Position numbers and translations under genes: made by a program. A DNA stretch of 64,000 nucleotides, taken from contig CANLRB010000003.1 in the NCBI GenBank assembly GCA_947493455.1, positions 124,001 to 188,000 of the forward strand. The letters are read 5' to 3'. Under the pieces are notes generated by a model. The model did no database searches and had not been told where the DNA came from. It saw only the letters and a program-made list of their open reading frames with translations. The stretch is from an uncultured Pseudoalteromonas sp. (GTDB lineage: Bacteria; Pseudomonadota; Gammaproteobacteria; Enterobacterales; Alteromonadaceae). Each line of letters starts with the position of its first letter. Positions within the stretch are counted from its first letter, which is position 1. Of this stretch, positions 23,676-33,358 are shown in pieces.

Positions 23676-26288
23676 GTGTTAGCTAAAAATTTTAAGAAAA
23701 GCTTATTGGCGGTTAACATCGGTATGGCGATGACTGCTGGTTTTGCAGGTGCAGCGAATGCAGCCGATGAACAGGTTAAAGAAGATGTAGAAGTAATTGA
23801 GGTACGCGGTATTCGTCGTTCTCTTGAAGCTTCACTTAATACAAAACGTTTTGCCAACGGTGTGGTTGATGCAATCACTGCCGAAGACATTGGTAAGTTT
23901 CCAGACAAAAACGTCGCTGAGTCACTAAAGCGTGTACCTGGTATTACGGTTCAAGGTCAATTTGGTGAAGCCGATGCAGTATCAATTCGTGGTGCAGGTG
24001 CTGACTTTACAAAAACAACTTTAAATGGTCAAAACGTTGCATCAACAGGCTGGTTCGTACTAGAGCCAGCTAAGCGTTCATTCAATTACACGCTTTTACC
24101 ATCTGAACTTGTTGGTGGTCTAGAAGTATATAAGTCATCTCAAGCAGACCTTATCGAAGGTGGCGTAGGTGGTACTGTTATTGTTAAAACACGTACACCA
24201 CTTGATATGGACGCAAACACAGTTTACGGTTCAATCGAAGCCCAACATTCAGATGATTCAGGTGAAACTGATCCGCAATTCTCTGGTATGTACAGCTGGA
24301 AAAACGAAGAAGAAAACTTTGGTTTCCTAGTATCAGCAGTTGCACAAGAGCGTAACTTGCAACGTCAAGGTAACGAAGCATTCTGGCAGTGGGGCGCAGG
24401 TCCTGTAGGTTTTGAGCAAGAGCGCAAGCGTTCAGCTTTCTCAACTGCAATTGAATTTGCACCAAGCGATGAATTAAGTGTTGTTGTTAACTACATCGAC
24501 ATGCAAATGGAAGCGGATAACACGAACTTTGCACTTTGGTTAACACAAGCTGATACTACATGGGGCGGTACTGACCAAACTACAGCTTGGATTGGCGGTG
24601 ACGGTAATACTGCTGGACCAAATCCTGGTGCGCAAGCGGCTGGTCCATTAAATATTGCTTTCTATCAGATGCGTCCGCGTGAAGCGACGATGAATTCTGA
24701 TTACTTAGATATCACATTAGAATATGCAGGCGAGAACTATACAGCTAAATTCCAAGCTGGTGATACGACGTCAAGCGGTGGCACTGATTTTGAAATGGTA
24801 ATGGATGATGGCTTGATGCCTTCACTTGCTGGCGGTTCTTATGACTTCACAGGTGGTGGCCAAACTTGGAACCTTCCTGCTGGCTTCGATATGTCAACGT
24901 ACAACCCAGGTGTATTAAACATGGGTACGGGGACAAACTTCAACGCAACGCCTAAAACAGATGAAGAGCAGTTCGTTCAGTTTGATTTAGAATATCAACT
25001 TGATAATGACTTTATTACATCAATTAAAACAGGTATTCGTTACGCGTCACACAAAACAACAAGTCGTCGCTTTGAATTCACACAAGCTGAAGGCTTTGAC
25101 CCTGCATATGATGTATCGGGTGCGTCAACTGGTTCTTACGACGTAGGTGCGGGTGATTACCAAATCTTACGCTTTGACGTTGATGCAATGAAAAAATGGG
25201 CGAAAGCGTCTATCACAGGTAAGGTCGAAGATTACGGCGCATACAGCCATATCGAAGAAGACAACTTAGGCATTTACCTAATGGCTAACTACAGCGGTGA
25301 GAACTACCGCGGTAACTTTGGTGTACGCTACGTATCGACTGATGCATCTTCAATTTACTACAAAGGTGCAGATGCAAATCAACGTACATCAGAAGAAGCT
25401 GATTACACAGAGATTTTACCAAGCGTAAACTTTGCGTATGATTTAAGTGATGACATGATTTTACGTGTGAATGCGGCGAAGACGATGGCGCGTCCACAGT
25501 ATAACGACATGTACTTTAACCCGAATCTAATGGGTGTAAATGATGATACGCCAAATAACCAACGTATTATCATTGGTAACCCAGCGCTAGAACCATTTAC
25601 AGCGAATCAATTTGAAACTGGCGTAGAGTGGTACTTCAACGAGTCATCATTACTTGCTGCTACTGCATTTTACAAAGATGTTTCAAACTTCATCGTGATT
25701 GGTCGTCGCGCAGCGACAGCAGCTGATGAAGCGAAATTCGGTGTTCCAGCACTAGTGGGTGATGAAGCTAACTTCGGTTACATGATTGAAGAAAACTCAA
25801 ATGGACCTGGCGGTAAAGTACTTGGTATGGAACTTCAGTACCAACAAGACTACGGCAATGGTTTTGGTTCATTAATCAACTATACGTATACAGATGCAAC
25901 TGCAGACGAATCTGACCTGTTCAATGACGGTAATGATGTGCTAACTGACAGTTCAGAACATGCGTTCAATATCTCAGGTTACTACGAGAATGAACAGTTC
26001 TATGCACGTTTATCATATAACTATCGTTCAGAGTACATGATGCGTGAGTCTGGTTCTTATGGCAACCGTTTACACGATGGTTTTGGTAGCCTGGACTTTA
26101 GCTCTGTTTATCACGTAACTGAGAACGTTGACGTTAAATTTGACATCGTAAACATTACTGGTGAAAGCTCTAAACAATTTGGTAACAACCAAACTGTAAC
26201 TAATTACAGTGGTTTTGCTGACGGCTTCCCGCTTTACGAATACGAAATGGCGACACGTTATAACCTAGGCTTATCAGTTCGCTTCTAA
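23676..26288 (+). CDS. TonB-dependent outer-membrane receptor
   Basis: An 870-residue receptor that imports a substrate across the outer membrane using TonB energy. A signal peptide covers about residues 1-30. A TonB-box-like EDVEVIEVRG precedes the plug domain, whose start (RRSLEASLNTKRFANGVVDAITAEDIGKFPDKNVAESL) is typical of the carbohydrate-linked receptors of Alteromonadales and Xanthomonadales. The barrel ends in ATRYNLGLSVRF, with terminal Phe as the BAM signal. The start is GTG at 23676 behind AAGGGGA. LacI-type operators upstream and sugar genes nearby point to a sugar or glycan substrate, but the substrate is not proven. Confidence 0.92.
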   Translation: MLAKNFKKSLLAVNIGMAMTAGFAGAANAADEQVKEDVEVIEVRGIRRSLEASLNTKRFANGVVDAITAEDIGKFPDKNVAESLKRVPGITVQGQFGEADAVSIRGAGADFTKTTLNGQNVASTGWFVLEPAKRSFNYTLLPSELVGGLEVYKSSQADLIEGGVGGTVIVKTRTPLDMDANTVYGSIEAQHSDDSGETDPQFSGMYSWKNEEENFGFLVSAVAQERNLQRQGNEAFWQWGAGPVGFEQERKRSAFSTAIEFAPSDELSVVVNYIDMQMEADNTNFALWLTQADTTWGGTDQTTAWIGGDGNTAGPNPGAQAAGPLNIAFYQMRPREATMNSDYLDITLEYAGENYTAKFQAGDTTSSGGTDFEMVMDDGLMPSLAGGSYDFTGGGQTWNLPAGFDMSTYNPGVLNMGTGTNFNATPKTDEEQFVQFDLEYQLDNDFITSIKTGIRYASHKTTSRRFEFTQAEGFDPAYDVSGASTGSYDVGAGDYQILRFDVDAMKKWAKASITGKVEDYGAYSHIEEDNLGIYLMANYSGENYRGNFGVRYVSTDASSIYYKGADANQRTSEEADYTEILPSVNFAYDLSDDMILRVNAAKTMARPQYNDMYFNPNLMGVNDDTPNNQRIIIGNPALEPFTANQFETGVEWYFNESSLLAATAFYKDVSNFIVIGRRAATAADEAKFGVPALVGDEANFGYMIEENSNGPGGKVLGMELQYQQDYGNGFGSLINYTYTDATADESDLFNDGNDVLTDSSEHAFNISGYYENEQFYARLSYNYRSEYMMRESGSYGNRLHDGFGSLDFSSVYHVTENVDVKFDIVNITGESSKQFGNNQTVTNYSGFADGFPLYEYEMATRYNLGLSVRF

Positions 26289-26315
26289 GCAAAGTGAAAT
26301 AATGTAAATAAAATG

Positions 26316-26345
26316 AAAAAAGGGAGTGTTACTCCCTTTTTTTTT
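26316..26345 (+). terminator. Terminator after the TonB receptor gene
   Basis: Stem AAAAAAGGGAG with CTCCCTTTTTT and a TGTTA loop, extended by more Ts. Some read-through into sapC is possible, as such receptor genes are often transcribed at a higher level than the genes behind them. Confidence 0.88.
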
Positions 26346-26409
26346 GCCACGAAACCAACTAGCATAGGGCTACTTTAATTATAAGCCTTATTTAAAATGG
26401 AGCAGTACC

Positions 26410-27114
26410 ATGGCGGAATCAATCAAGCCACTACATAACGAAGTGCACGGTAAATTAAAAATCAAAAACGGCATTAATGTAGAGTTTTTAAAAGAACAAC
26501 ACCTTATTCCTTTAGTTGCACATGAATTTGCGCGCACAGCAACTGAATACCCAATCGTATTTGTTAAGAATAATGATTCGGGTGAATTCCAAGCCGTTGC
26601 TATGCTAGGCCTAGAGCCAGGTGAGAACCTGTTTGTAAAAGACGATGTATGGCAAGGTGGTTACTTACCTCATGCTGCAACTCGTTATCCACTAGCGCTT
26701 GTACCAAACCCACAACAGCAAGAACAACTGTTAGTTGCTATTTTAGAAGATAGCCATTTGGTAAGTGAAGAAGAAGGTAACGCACTTTTTGATGAAAAAG
26801 GTGAAGAAACAGAATACCTAAAAGCACGCAAAGAATCATTAATTCGTTATATCGAGTTCTCTCAAGTAACTACTAACTTTACTAAGTTTTTAGCAGAGAA
26901 AGAACTTCTTATTGCGCAAACGCTAACGCTTGAAATTAAAGGCGAAAAGCGCGACATCAACGGTATTTACTTGATCGATGAGAAAAAGCTAAACGAACTA
27001 TCGGACGAAGAGTTCCTTGAAATCCGTAAACGTGGCTATTTAGCACCTATCTATAGCTTCTTAACGTCAATGCCACAGGTTAATCGCCTAGCACGTTTAA
27101 AAGCTGCTTTATAA
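26410..27114 (+). CDS. SapC family protein
   Basis: A 234-residue soluble protein of the SapC family (PF07277; not the SapC peptide-transport permease). Typical features are HNEVHGKLKIKNGINVEFLKEQHLIPLVAHEFARTATEYPIVFVK at the start and the ARLKAAL end. The family stands beside TonB receptors and tryptophan-halogenase-like genes in many marine and soil proteobacteria, which supports a joint role, but its activity is unknown. Its own ribosome-binding site is GGAG, 9 bp before the ATG. Confidence 0.85.
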   Translation: MAESIKPLHNEVHGKLKIKNGINVEFLKEQHLIPLVAHEFARTATEYPIVFVKNNDSGEFQAVAMLGLEPGENLFVKDDVWQGGYLPHAATRYPLALVPNPQQQEQLLVAILEDSHLVSEEEGNALFDEKGEETEYLKARKESLIRYIEFSQVTTNFTKFLAEKELLIAQTLTLEIKGEKRDINGIYLIDEKKLNELSDEEFLEIRKRGYLAPIYSFLTSMPQVNRLARLKAAL

Positions 27115-27130
27115 GCAAAAAACATACATA

Positions 27131-27150
27131 TTGCCGGGTGAGCTCGGCAA
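27131..27150 (+). other. Short hairpin between sapC and halogenase genes
   Basis: TTGCCG and CGGCAA form a 6-bp stem around GGTGAGCT, with no T-run. It may stabilise the upstream mRNA end rather than terminate. Confidence 0.35.
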
Positions 27151-27159
27151 TATCCTCTT

Positions 27160-28737
27160 GTGAGTCACAACATGAACAATCCTTCTGCAAAACATCAGTC
27201 TAATCATATTAAAAAAATCGTTATCGTCGGCGGTGGCACCGCAGGTTGGTTGGCAGCAAATCACTTAGCAAAAAAGGTGAATAAACCCAATGGTATTGAG
27301 GTTTGTCTTATTGAGTCGAAAAATATTCCAACTATCGGCGTTGGTGAGGGTACAGTACCGGCCATGCGTGAAAGTTTGCGCTATTTGGGTATTGATGAAG
27401 GCGAGTTTGTGAAACAATGTGACGTGACCTTTAAACAAAGTATTAAATTTGTAGATTGGACACACGACCCAACACAGAAGGGCTCTCATTACTATCATCA
27501 TTTATTTGACTATCCGTTTATTCAAGAGTTTAACCCAACACCATATTGGCTTCGTGATAAGACAACGCCATTTGCAAACAATGTAGCGATACAAGCACAA
27601 ATTTGTGACAGTGGCCTAGCACCTAAACGTATTACGCACCCGCAATTTCAAGGGGCAACAGCCTATGCGTACCACTTAGACGCAGCTAAGTTTTCAGCGA
27701 TGTTGACGCGCCATGCGGTCGATAATTTAGGGGTTGAGCATATAAAAACCGATGTTACCCAAGTTAATCTTGCACAAAATGGCGATATAAAGTCGGTCAC
27801 GACGTCGGATTATGGCGAGATTGAAGCCGATGTATTTATTGATTGTACAGGCTTTAGTTCACTGCTGATGGGGCAAGCGCTCAATATTCCGTTCGTTGAC
27901 AAAAGTGACGTCTTATTTGCGGATCACGCACTAGCTATTCAGGTTCCATATGACAGCGCTGACACGCCGATTGCAAGTCACACCATTTCAACAGCAAAAG
28001 AAGCCGGCTGGATATGGGATATCGGATTATTTGAGCGTCGCGGTATTGGCCATGTCTATTCTTCATCACACACGACGCATGAGCGAGCTGAACAAATTTT
28101 GCGTGACTATATTGGTCACCAACACAAGGACTTAGAAGCGCGAAAAATTAAGATGCAGGTCGGCTACCGCGAAAAAGCATGGCATAAAAACTGTGTTGCA
28201 TTAGGGCTATCACAAGGTTTTGTTGAGCCGCTTGAGGCAACTGGATTACTTGTATTTGATGCGACTGCGCGCATGTTAGCAGAACAGTTTCCGCATCAAA
28301 AAGACGGTATTGAGCAGGTCGCAGCACGCTTTAACTTCCGCATACGGAATACGTGGGATAGGGTGATTGATTTTATTAAATTACATTATTGTATTTCTAA
28401 ACGTCGAGACAGTGATTTTTGGATTGATAATACAAACCCAAACTCAATTCCAGATTCGCTACGAGAAAATTTGGCATTTTGGCGATTGAATATACCGTCT
28501 GAGTACGATTTTCACAGTAAGTTGGAAATTTTTAATCTAGAAAACTACTTATATGTGCTTTACGGTATGGAGTTTGATACTGATATTAGTGCGCAATCGT
28601 ATCGTTTTAATCAACAACAACAGTACCAAAGTTGGTTATCACAACTTAATCGCCATGCAGAGCAAACGATGAGTCAATTACCAGCTCATCGCGAGTTAAT
28701 TAAAAAAATTAAGTTACATGGATTACAAGCAATCTGA
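27160..28737 (+). CDS. Flavin-dependent tryptophan-halogenase-like protein (copy 1)
   Basis: A 525-residue protein of the tryptophan halogenase family (PF04820). The FAD-binding loop VGGGTAGWLAANHLAK is near 22-38 and IPTIGVGEGTVPAMRESL near 56-73. A lysine in CDVTFKQSIKF (about 87-97) fits the position of the catalytic lysine. The halogenase signature WxWxIP appears as WIWDIG, with Gly for Pro, and GFVEPLEATGL closes the FAD site. The family is secure, but halogenation is not shown; many cluster members have no known product. GTG at 27160 is used; ATG at 27172 is an alternative. Confidence 0.85.
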   Translation: MSHNMNNPSAKHQSNHIKKIVIVGGGTAGWLAANHLAKKVNKPNGIEVCLIESKNIPTIGVGEGTVPAMRESLRYLGIDEGEFVKQCDVTFKQSIKFVDWTHDPTQKGSHYYHHLFDYPFIQEFNPTPYWLRDKTTPFANNVAIQAQICDSGLAPKRITHPQFQGATAYAYHLDAAKFSAMLTRHAVDNLGVEHIKTDVTQVNLAQNGDIKSVTTSDYGEIEADVFIDCTGFSSLLMGQALNIPFVDKSDVLFADHALAIQVPYDSADTPIASHTISTAKEAGWIWDIGLFERRGIGHVYSSSHTTHERAEQILRDYIGHQHKDLEARKIKMQVGYREKAWHKNCVALGLSQGFVEPLEATGLLVFDATARMLAEQFPHQKDGIEQVAARFNFRIRNTWDRVIDFIKLHYCISKRRDSDFWIDNTNPNSIPDSLRENLAFWRLNIPSEYDFHSKLEIFNLENYLYVLYGMEFDTDISAQSYRFNQQQQYQSWLSQLNRHAEQTMSQLPAHRELIKKIKLHGLQAI

Positions 28738-30205
28738 TCGGTGCACCGTGATGTATATTTTTGAGCAACGCACATATCAACTCGATGAGTTAATTACGCT
28801 TTTAAAGACCAATTATAATCAACGGCGATATGATTATGTTGAAGCAATATTGTCAGTTTTATTTGATGCAACGCCAGGCAATGCGCAGGTATTACACTGG
28901 TTATATAACTATTATAACGGGGTACGTAAATTTGATACGTTATTATCATATTTGCAGCAAGTTCTAGATAATGAGCCAAGTCATCAGCAAGCAAATTATT
29001 ACAAAGTAACGTGTTGTCGCAATTTAAAGCGCCATCGCGATGCTTTACACGCGTTGGCCTTGGTTGCACCCGGCCCGATTAGCGCACAGCAATTAGCATT
29101 ATTAAAAATAAAATTGTTAAAAGAGTGTGGTGATCAAGCCGATGCATTGCAAGCGATAGATTCGCTACTTAAGATAGATGCATGTCACGGTGAAGCGTTT
29201 TGGTTACGCCGCGACTTACTGGAAGTGTGCGATGCTGATCTCAACACCATGCAGGACTATTTTGTGTCTTGCACTGACAAAGATGATAAAGCGTATTGTG
29301 GCTTCGCCATTGCTTACGCATTGGACAAAACAAAACAATATCGCTTGGCGTTTGACTATTATTCGACGTCAGCGCAACTTAAGCGTCAATTAGTCGATTA
29401 TAACCATCAAAAAGAAATTGATGACGTTAAAAATTTAATCACGGCATTTTCTAAACAGATCCACTCGCAAGAAACAGTATCACATTCAACGCCTATTTTT
29501 ATTGTTGGCATGCCAAGAAGCGGCACCACCTTGGTTGAACAAATCATCGCCGCCCACTCAATGGTAACCGGTGCTGATGAGCTGTCGGACCTTGCACTTG
29601 CAACGACAAACGTACTTCAAGAAGTCAAGCCTAAACAGACATTTCCTTTTTGGGCAGATGAATTAAGTCTCGCTGATTATAAGGCACTCGGCGAAGTGTA
29701 TTTATCACTGACTAAGCAATATCACAAAACACCTTATTTTACCGATAAAATGCCACTCAACTATAAAGCGATAGGCATCATAAAGCGGGCGTTACCACAT
29801 GCAAAAATTATCCATTGTGTGCGCAATCCAATGGATACCATTTGGGGTTGTTATAAACAAATATTTGGTGACGGGATCGGCTTTAGTTACGATTTGAAGG
29901 AGCTTACCGAAACTTACAACGCATATCGCAATGTGATGGCGCATTGGCATCGTTTATATCCGGGCGAAATTTATGACGTCCACTACGAGCAACTCGTTAC
30001 AAACCAATACCCTCAAACGAAACAATTGCTCGCGTATTTAGGCCTAGATTTTGAGCAGCAATGTTTTGACTTTCATACATCAGAACGCGTGGTGCACACA
30101 CTCAGTAATCAACAAGTACGACAACCAATTTATAGTGGTGCAGTTGCGGGTTGGGAAAACTATCAGTTTGCGTTAAATGAATACGCCAATCAGATAGTCA
30201 AATAA
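28718..30205 (+). CDS. TPR-sulfotransferase family protein
   Basis: A 495-residue protein. Residues about 20-230 form TPR-like helical pairs (LHWLYNYYNG, ALHALALVAPG, AFDYYSTSAQLKRQ). Residues about 255-490 are a sulfotransferase domain, with the PAPS 5'-phosphosulfate loop PIFIVGMPRSGTTLVEQIIAAH and a later HCVRNPMDTIWGCYKQIF for the 3'-phosphate. It could sulfate a glycan or peptide. It overlaps the halogenase gene by 20 bases if it starts at 28718; ATG at 28751 is an equally good start. Such proteins recur with sapC-halogenase-TonB receptor clusters. Confidence 0.82.
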   Translation: MDYKQSDRCTVMYIFEQRTYQLDELITLLKTNYNQRRYDYVEAILSVLFDATPGNAQVLHWLYNYYNGVRKFDTLLSYLQQVLDNEPSHQQANYYKVTCCRNLKRHRDALHALALVAPGPISAQQLALLKIKLLKECGDQADALQAIDSLLKIDACHGEAFWLRRDLLEVCDADLNTMQDYFVSCTDKDDKAYCGFAIAYALDKTKQYRLAFDYYSTSAQLKRQLVDYNHQKEIDDVKNLITAFSKQIHSQETVSHSTPIFIVGMPRSGTTLVEQIIAAHSMVTGADELSDLALATTNVLQEVKPKQTFPFWADELSLADYKALGEVYLSLTKQYHKTPYFTDKMPLNYKAIGIIKRALPHAKIIHCVRNPMDTIWGCYKQIFGDGIGFSYDLKELTETYNAYRNVMAHWHRLYPGEIYDVHYEQLVTNQYPQTKQLLAYLGLDFEQQCFDFHTSERVVHTLSNQQVRQPIYSGAVAGWENYQFALNEYANQIVK

Positions 30206-30214
30206 GGTGAAGCT

Positions 30215-30235
30215 TTGGAGGGGATACCCCTCCAA
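30215..30235. terminator. Bidirectional hairpin between sulfotransferase and RND genes
   Basis: Perfect 9-bp stem TTGGAGGGG with CCCCTCCAA and an ATA loop between convergent genes. On the + strand a T-run follows only after 13 bp (CCTTTTTCTC). Confidence 0.6.
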
Positions 30236-30238
30236 TAA

Positions 30239-33200
30239 TTAGGCCTTTTTCTCTCTGATGCAGCTAACAAGCAGCGCTGGTAAAAAGCTTAGTGTTAAAA
30301 CAGTTGAAAAAATAATACCGCTTAATACGATGATCCCGACGCCACGATAAAGCTCAGTGCCATCACCTGGCAATAAAACTAACGGTGCGAGGCCAAATAC
30401 CGTGGTCGATGTTGACATTAAAATCGGCATAATGCGTTTTTTAACTGCATTTCTAACCGCATCAGCAACACTTACACCGCTTATCTCTATGTTTTTAAGC
30501 GTCTGATCAACTATTAGAATAGGGTTGTTCACCACAGTACCTAATAAAATCAAAAAGCCAAGCATCGTTATCATATCAAGTGGTTGATGGTTTAGGGTAA
30601 TACCAACTAGGTTGAGTGGTGCATTTAAGCCATTAACTAAAATGAGTCCCAGCAAACCGCCCGCCATGCCAAGTGGAATGGTCGTTAGAATAAATAACGG
30701 GAAGCGCCAATGATTAAATATCGCGACCAGTAATAAATAGCTTAGCACCACTGAAATGAGGAAGTTTGTCGAAAGCGATGCCTTTGTCGCTTCGAGCTGA
30801 TCTGCCGCTCCACTGATTGTCAAATCAATGCCTTGCGCGATTTTGTCTTGTTTGCGCAGGTTGGTAAGTAATTCGTTGCGTACTTTTTTAACCGCGTCTT
30901 CGAGCGCGATATCACGAGGTGGAATAATATACACAGACACAGTACGATTCCCATCGACACGGCGCACGCTATCACTGCTGTAGCTCGCTGTCATATCTGC
31001 CAGTGCGTTTAATGGTAAGGCGCCGCCTGACGGTACCGAGATTGGCGCGTTTGCCAATTGTGTTAGCGTTTGATTATTACCAACATTACTAAATATAAAC
31101 ATGTCGATTTTATCATCATCTAATATGAACTCATCGACGTACGCACCGTCGCTATATGCAGAAATCGCATATCGTAATTCACTGCTACTAATGTTTAATT
31201 CTGCCAATCGGTGCCAACGAGGGGTTACCTCAATTAACGGTTGTTCTAAGCTCAATGAACCGGGCTGCGAATTTATTTGAGGATTAGTAAATACGACTTC
31301 AGCTTCTTTATATACGGCATCTGCGGCTTGATATAACTCGATAAGGTTTGCGCCGGAAATATCGACCGAGACCGCACGTGTGCCGCCGTCATTACTCGAA
31401 ATTATTGAACCGCGTGAAGAAAATGCACGCATGCCATCATAACTTTTAAACTTAGCTGTAATACTATCCATCATAGCTAGAATATGCGCTGGATCGCTCG
31501 GTCGACTCATCATCCAAATTCTGCCCGGAGAAACGGACATTGAATAGTATTCAAGGGGTGGCATCGTCGTTTGTTTATTTTCAAACGATGCTGGATCGGC
31601 GTTGATATAGTTGTCAAAATGCGCACGTAGCTCTTTGCCAATTCGTTCCATTTCACTGATATTGTAACTTGGTGGCGCAATCATCATCGAAAATGCTTTT
31701 GGCTCTTCACCCTCGGGCAGGTATTCGGCAGATGGCATAAAAACAAACGCACTTCCCATAGTGAGTATTGCGATCATAAAAACAGTTAAACGTGCGCGAA
31801 ACTTAGATTTAATAAAGAGGTTAACAAAATTAAGCCAGTTGTTTGAAAGCGTTAAATGCGATTTGAGCGAATCACGTTGATCAAAGTGAGCAAGGGCAGT
31901 TGGTACAATAAAAATGGCAATCAACATGGAGGCTATAATAGCTCCTGAAATGGCGATCGCAATATCTGAATAAAGCTGTCCCGCTTCTTGTTGCACAAAT
32001 AAGATTGGTGCAAATACTAGGATTGTTGTCGCAGTAGACGCAAATACAGCGGGCCACACTTCTTTAACGCCGTCGATGGCTGCTAAAAATAGATTAGCTT
32101 GCTTTTTGCGTGCCTGCATGATGCTTTCGAGTATGACGATAGTATTGTCAACTGTCATACCAATGGCAAAAGCGACGCCTGCAAGCGAAATAACATTTAT
32201 GGTTCTATCAAAAACCATGAGGCCAATGAAAGCGGCAATGGTACAGATGGGAATACCGAGTACGCCAATAAACGTTACTTTGCCGGATTTTAAGAAGAAA
32301 TACATAACAAGTGACGCGAGTAAGGCGCCGAGCATTAAATTGATCCACACGTTAGATAAAGAGCTTTTAACGTATTGTACGTCATCGCTCACTAAGAGCA
32401 GTTCGAGCCCATTGTATTGTAATAAATCTCGATTAATGTTTTCGACGACAGTGAGCATATCCTGTTTGATATCGAGTACATTTGACCCACTTTCACGCCT
32501 TACTGATAAGCTAATTGTTCGTTCGCCATCTAAAAAGGAGAGACTGCGGGTTTCATAGTGGTCTAGCGTAACTTCTGCGACATCTTTTAAACGGATGTTT
32601 GTGTCATCGACGCGCGATAAGATAATATTTTCAAGTTCATCAATTGACTCAAATCGACCAAGGACACGGATAAGGTATCGTTCTTTCGCTGTTTCGATAT
32701 CGCCTGCTGAAGCGTCACGATTACGGTTTCGAATCACATTTCGAACGGTCGCAATACTTAACCCGCGCTGTGCAAGACGCGAAGGATCCACTTTTATCTG
32801 TATTTGACGGGCAGCGCCACCACCGACTCGTACTTCGGAAACACCCGAAACACTTTCCATTCTTGGTCGAATATAATCTTCGGCATAGTCACGCATTAAG
32901 TCCATATCGAGCGAAAGCGGATTACCTTTGGTTGGCTTTAATGAAAAATACATGAACGCATTACTGGAAAACGAGCTTGAGATTAATCGCGGTTGGTCAA
33001 CATTTTCAGGATACGATGATACCTGACTCAACGCATTATTGACGTTTATCATAGCATCATTGACATCGACCCCAAATGGGAATTCAAGCTCAATGGAAGC
33101 ACGCCCCATTGATGCGTAGGAGGTCATTCGTTTTAGATTGGGTAGACTGCGTAAATAGCGTTCCTGCTCTATAAGAATTTCTTTTTCGACGTCCTGCGGT

Positions 33201-33358
33201 GTTGCACCTGCCCAACCTGTTTGCACGGAAATGGTTCTGACCTCGAGATCTGGGATCATTTGCACTGGGATTTGCAATGAGCCTGTGATGCCTAATAGAC
33301 AGAGGATAGCTATGATAACAGCGACAAGCTTACCATTATTTACAGCTGCGCTAATCAT
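30239..33358 (-). CDS. RND efflux transporter, inner-membrane pump subunit
   Basis: A 1039-residue proton-driven pump of the hydrophobe/amphiphile type (AcrB/MexB superfamily), with twelve membrane helices and two large periplasmic loops. The pattern LAGVAFAIGMTVDNTIVILESIMQA in helix 4 carries the proton-relay aspartate, and GTVVNNPILIVDQTL marks helix 10. It starts inside the end of the adaptor gene (ATGA overlap), so the two are coupled. No outer-membrane TolC-like gene is in the operon, so it must use one encoded elsewhere. Substrates are unknown. Confidence 0.9.
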   Translation of the reverse strand: MISAAVNNGKLVAVIIAILCLLGITGSLQIPVQMIPDLEVRTISVQTGWAGATPQDVEKEILIEQERYLRSLPNLKRMTSYASMGRASIELEFPFGVDVNDAMINVNNALSQVSSYPENVDQPRLISSSFSSNAFMYFSLKPTKGNPLSLDMDLMRDYAEDYIRPRMESVSGVSEVRVGGGAARQIQIKVDPSRLAQRGLSIATVRNVIRNRNRDASAGDIETAKERYLIRVLGRFESIDELENIILSRVDDTNIRLKDVAEVTLDHYETRSLSFLDGERTISLSVRRESGSNVLDIKQDMLTVVENINRDLLQYNGLELLLVSDDVQYVKSSLSNVWINLMLGALLASLVMYFFLKSGKVTFIGVLGIPICTIAAFIGLMVFDRTINVISLAGVAFAIGMTVDNTIVILESIMQARKKQANLFLAAIDGVKEVWPAVFASTATTILVFAPILFVQQEAGQLYSDIAIAISGAIIASMLIAIFIVPTALAHFDQRDSLKSHLTLSNNWLNFVNLFIKSKFRARLTVFMIAILTMGSAFVFMPSAEYLPEGEEPKAFSMMIAPPSYNISEMERIGKELRAHFDNYINADPASFENKQTTMPPLEYYSMSVSPGRIWMMSRPSDPAHILAMMDSITAKFKSYDGMRAFSSRGSIISSNDGGTRAVSVDISGANLIELYQAADAVYKEAEVVFTNPQINSQPGSLSLEQPLIEVTPRWHRLAELNISSSELRYAISAYSDGAYVDEFILDDDKIDMFIFSNVGNNQTLTQLANAPISVPSGGALPLNALADMTASYSSDSVRRVDGNRTVSVYIIPPRDIALEDAVKKVRNELLTNLRKQDKIAQGIDLTISGAADQLEATKASLSTNFLISVVLSYLLLVAIFNHWRFPLFILTTIPLGMAGGLLGLILVNGLNAPLNLVGITLNHQPLDMITMLGFLILLGTVVNNPILIVDQTLKNIEISGVSVADAVRNAVKKRIMPILMSTSTTVFGLAPLVLLPGDGTELYRGVGIIVLSGIIFSTVLTLSFLPALLVSCIREKKA

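Noticed and set aside
27951-27964. TGACAGCGCTGACA, a 13-of-14 match to the LacI-type operator
   Set aside because: It lies inside the halogenase coding sequence and is less symmetric than the four intergenic sites; most likely chance.
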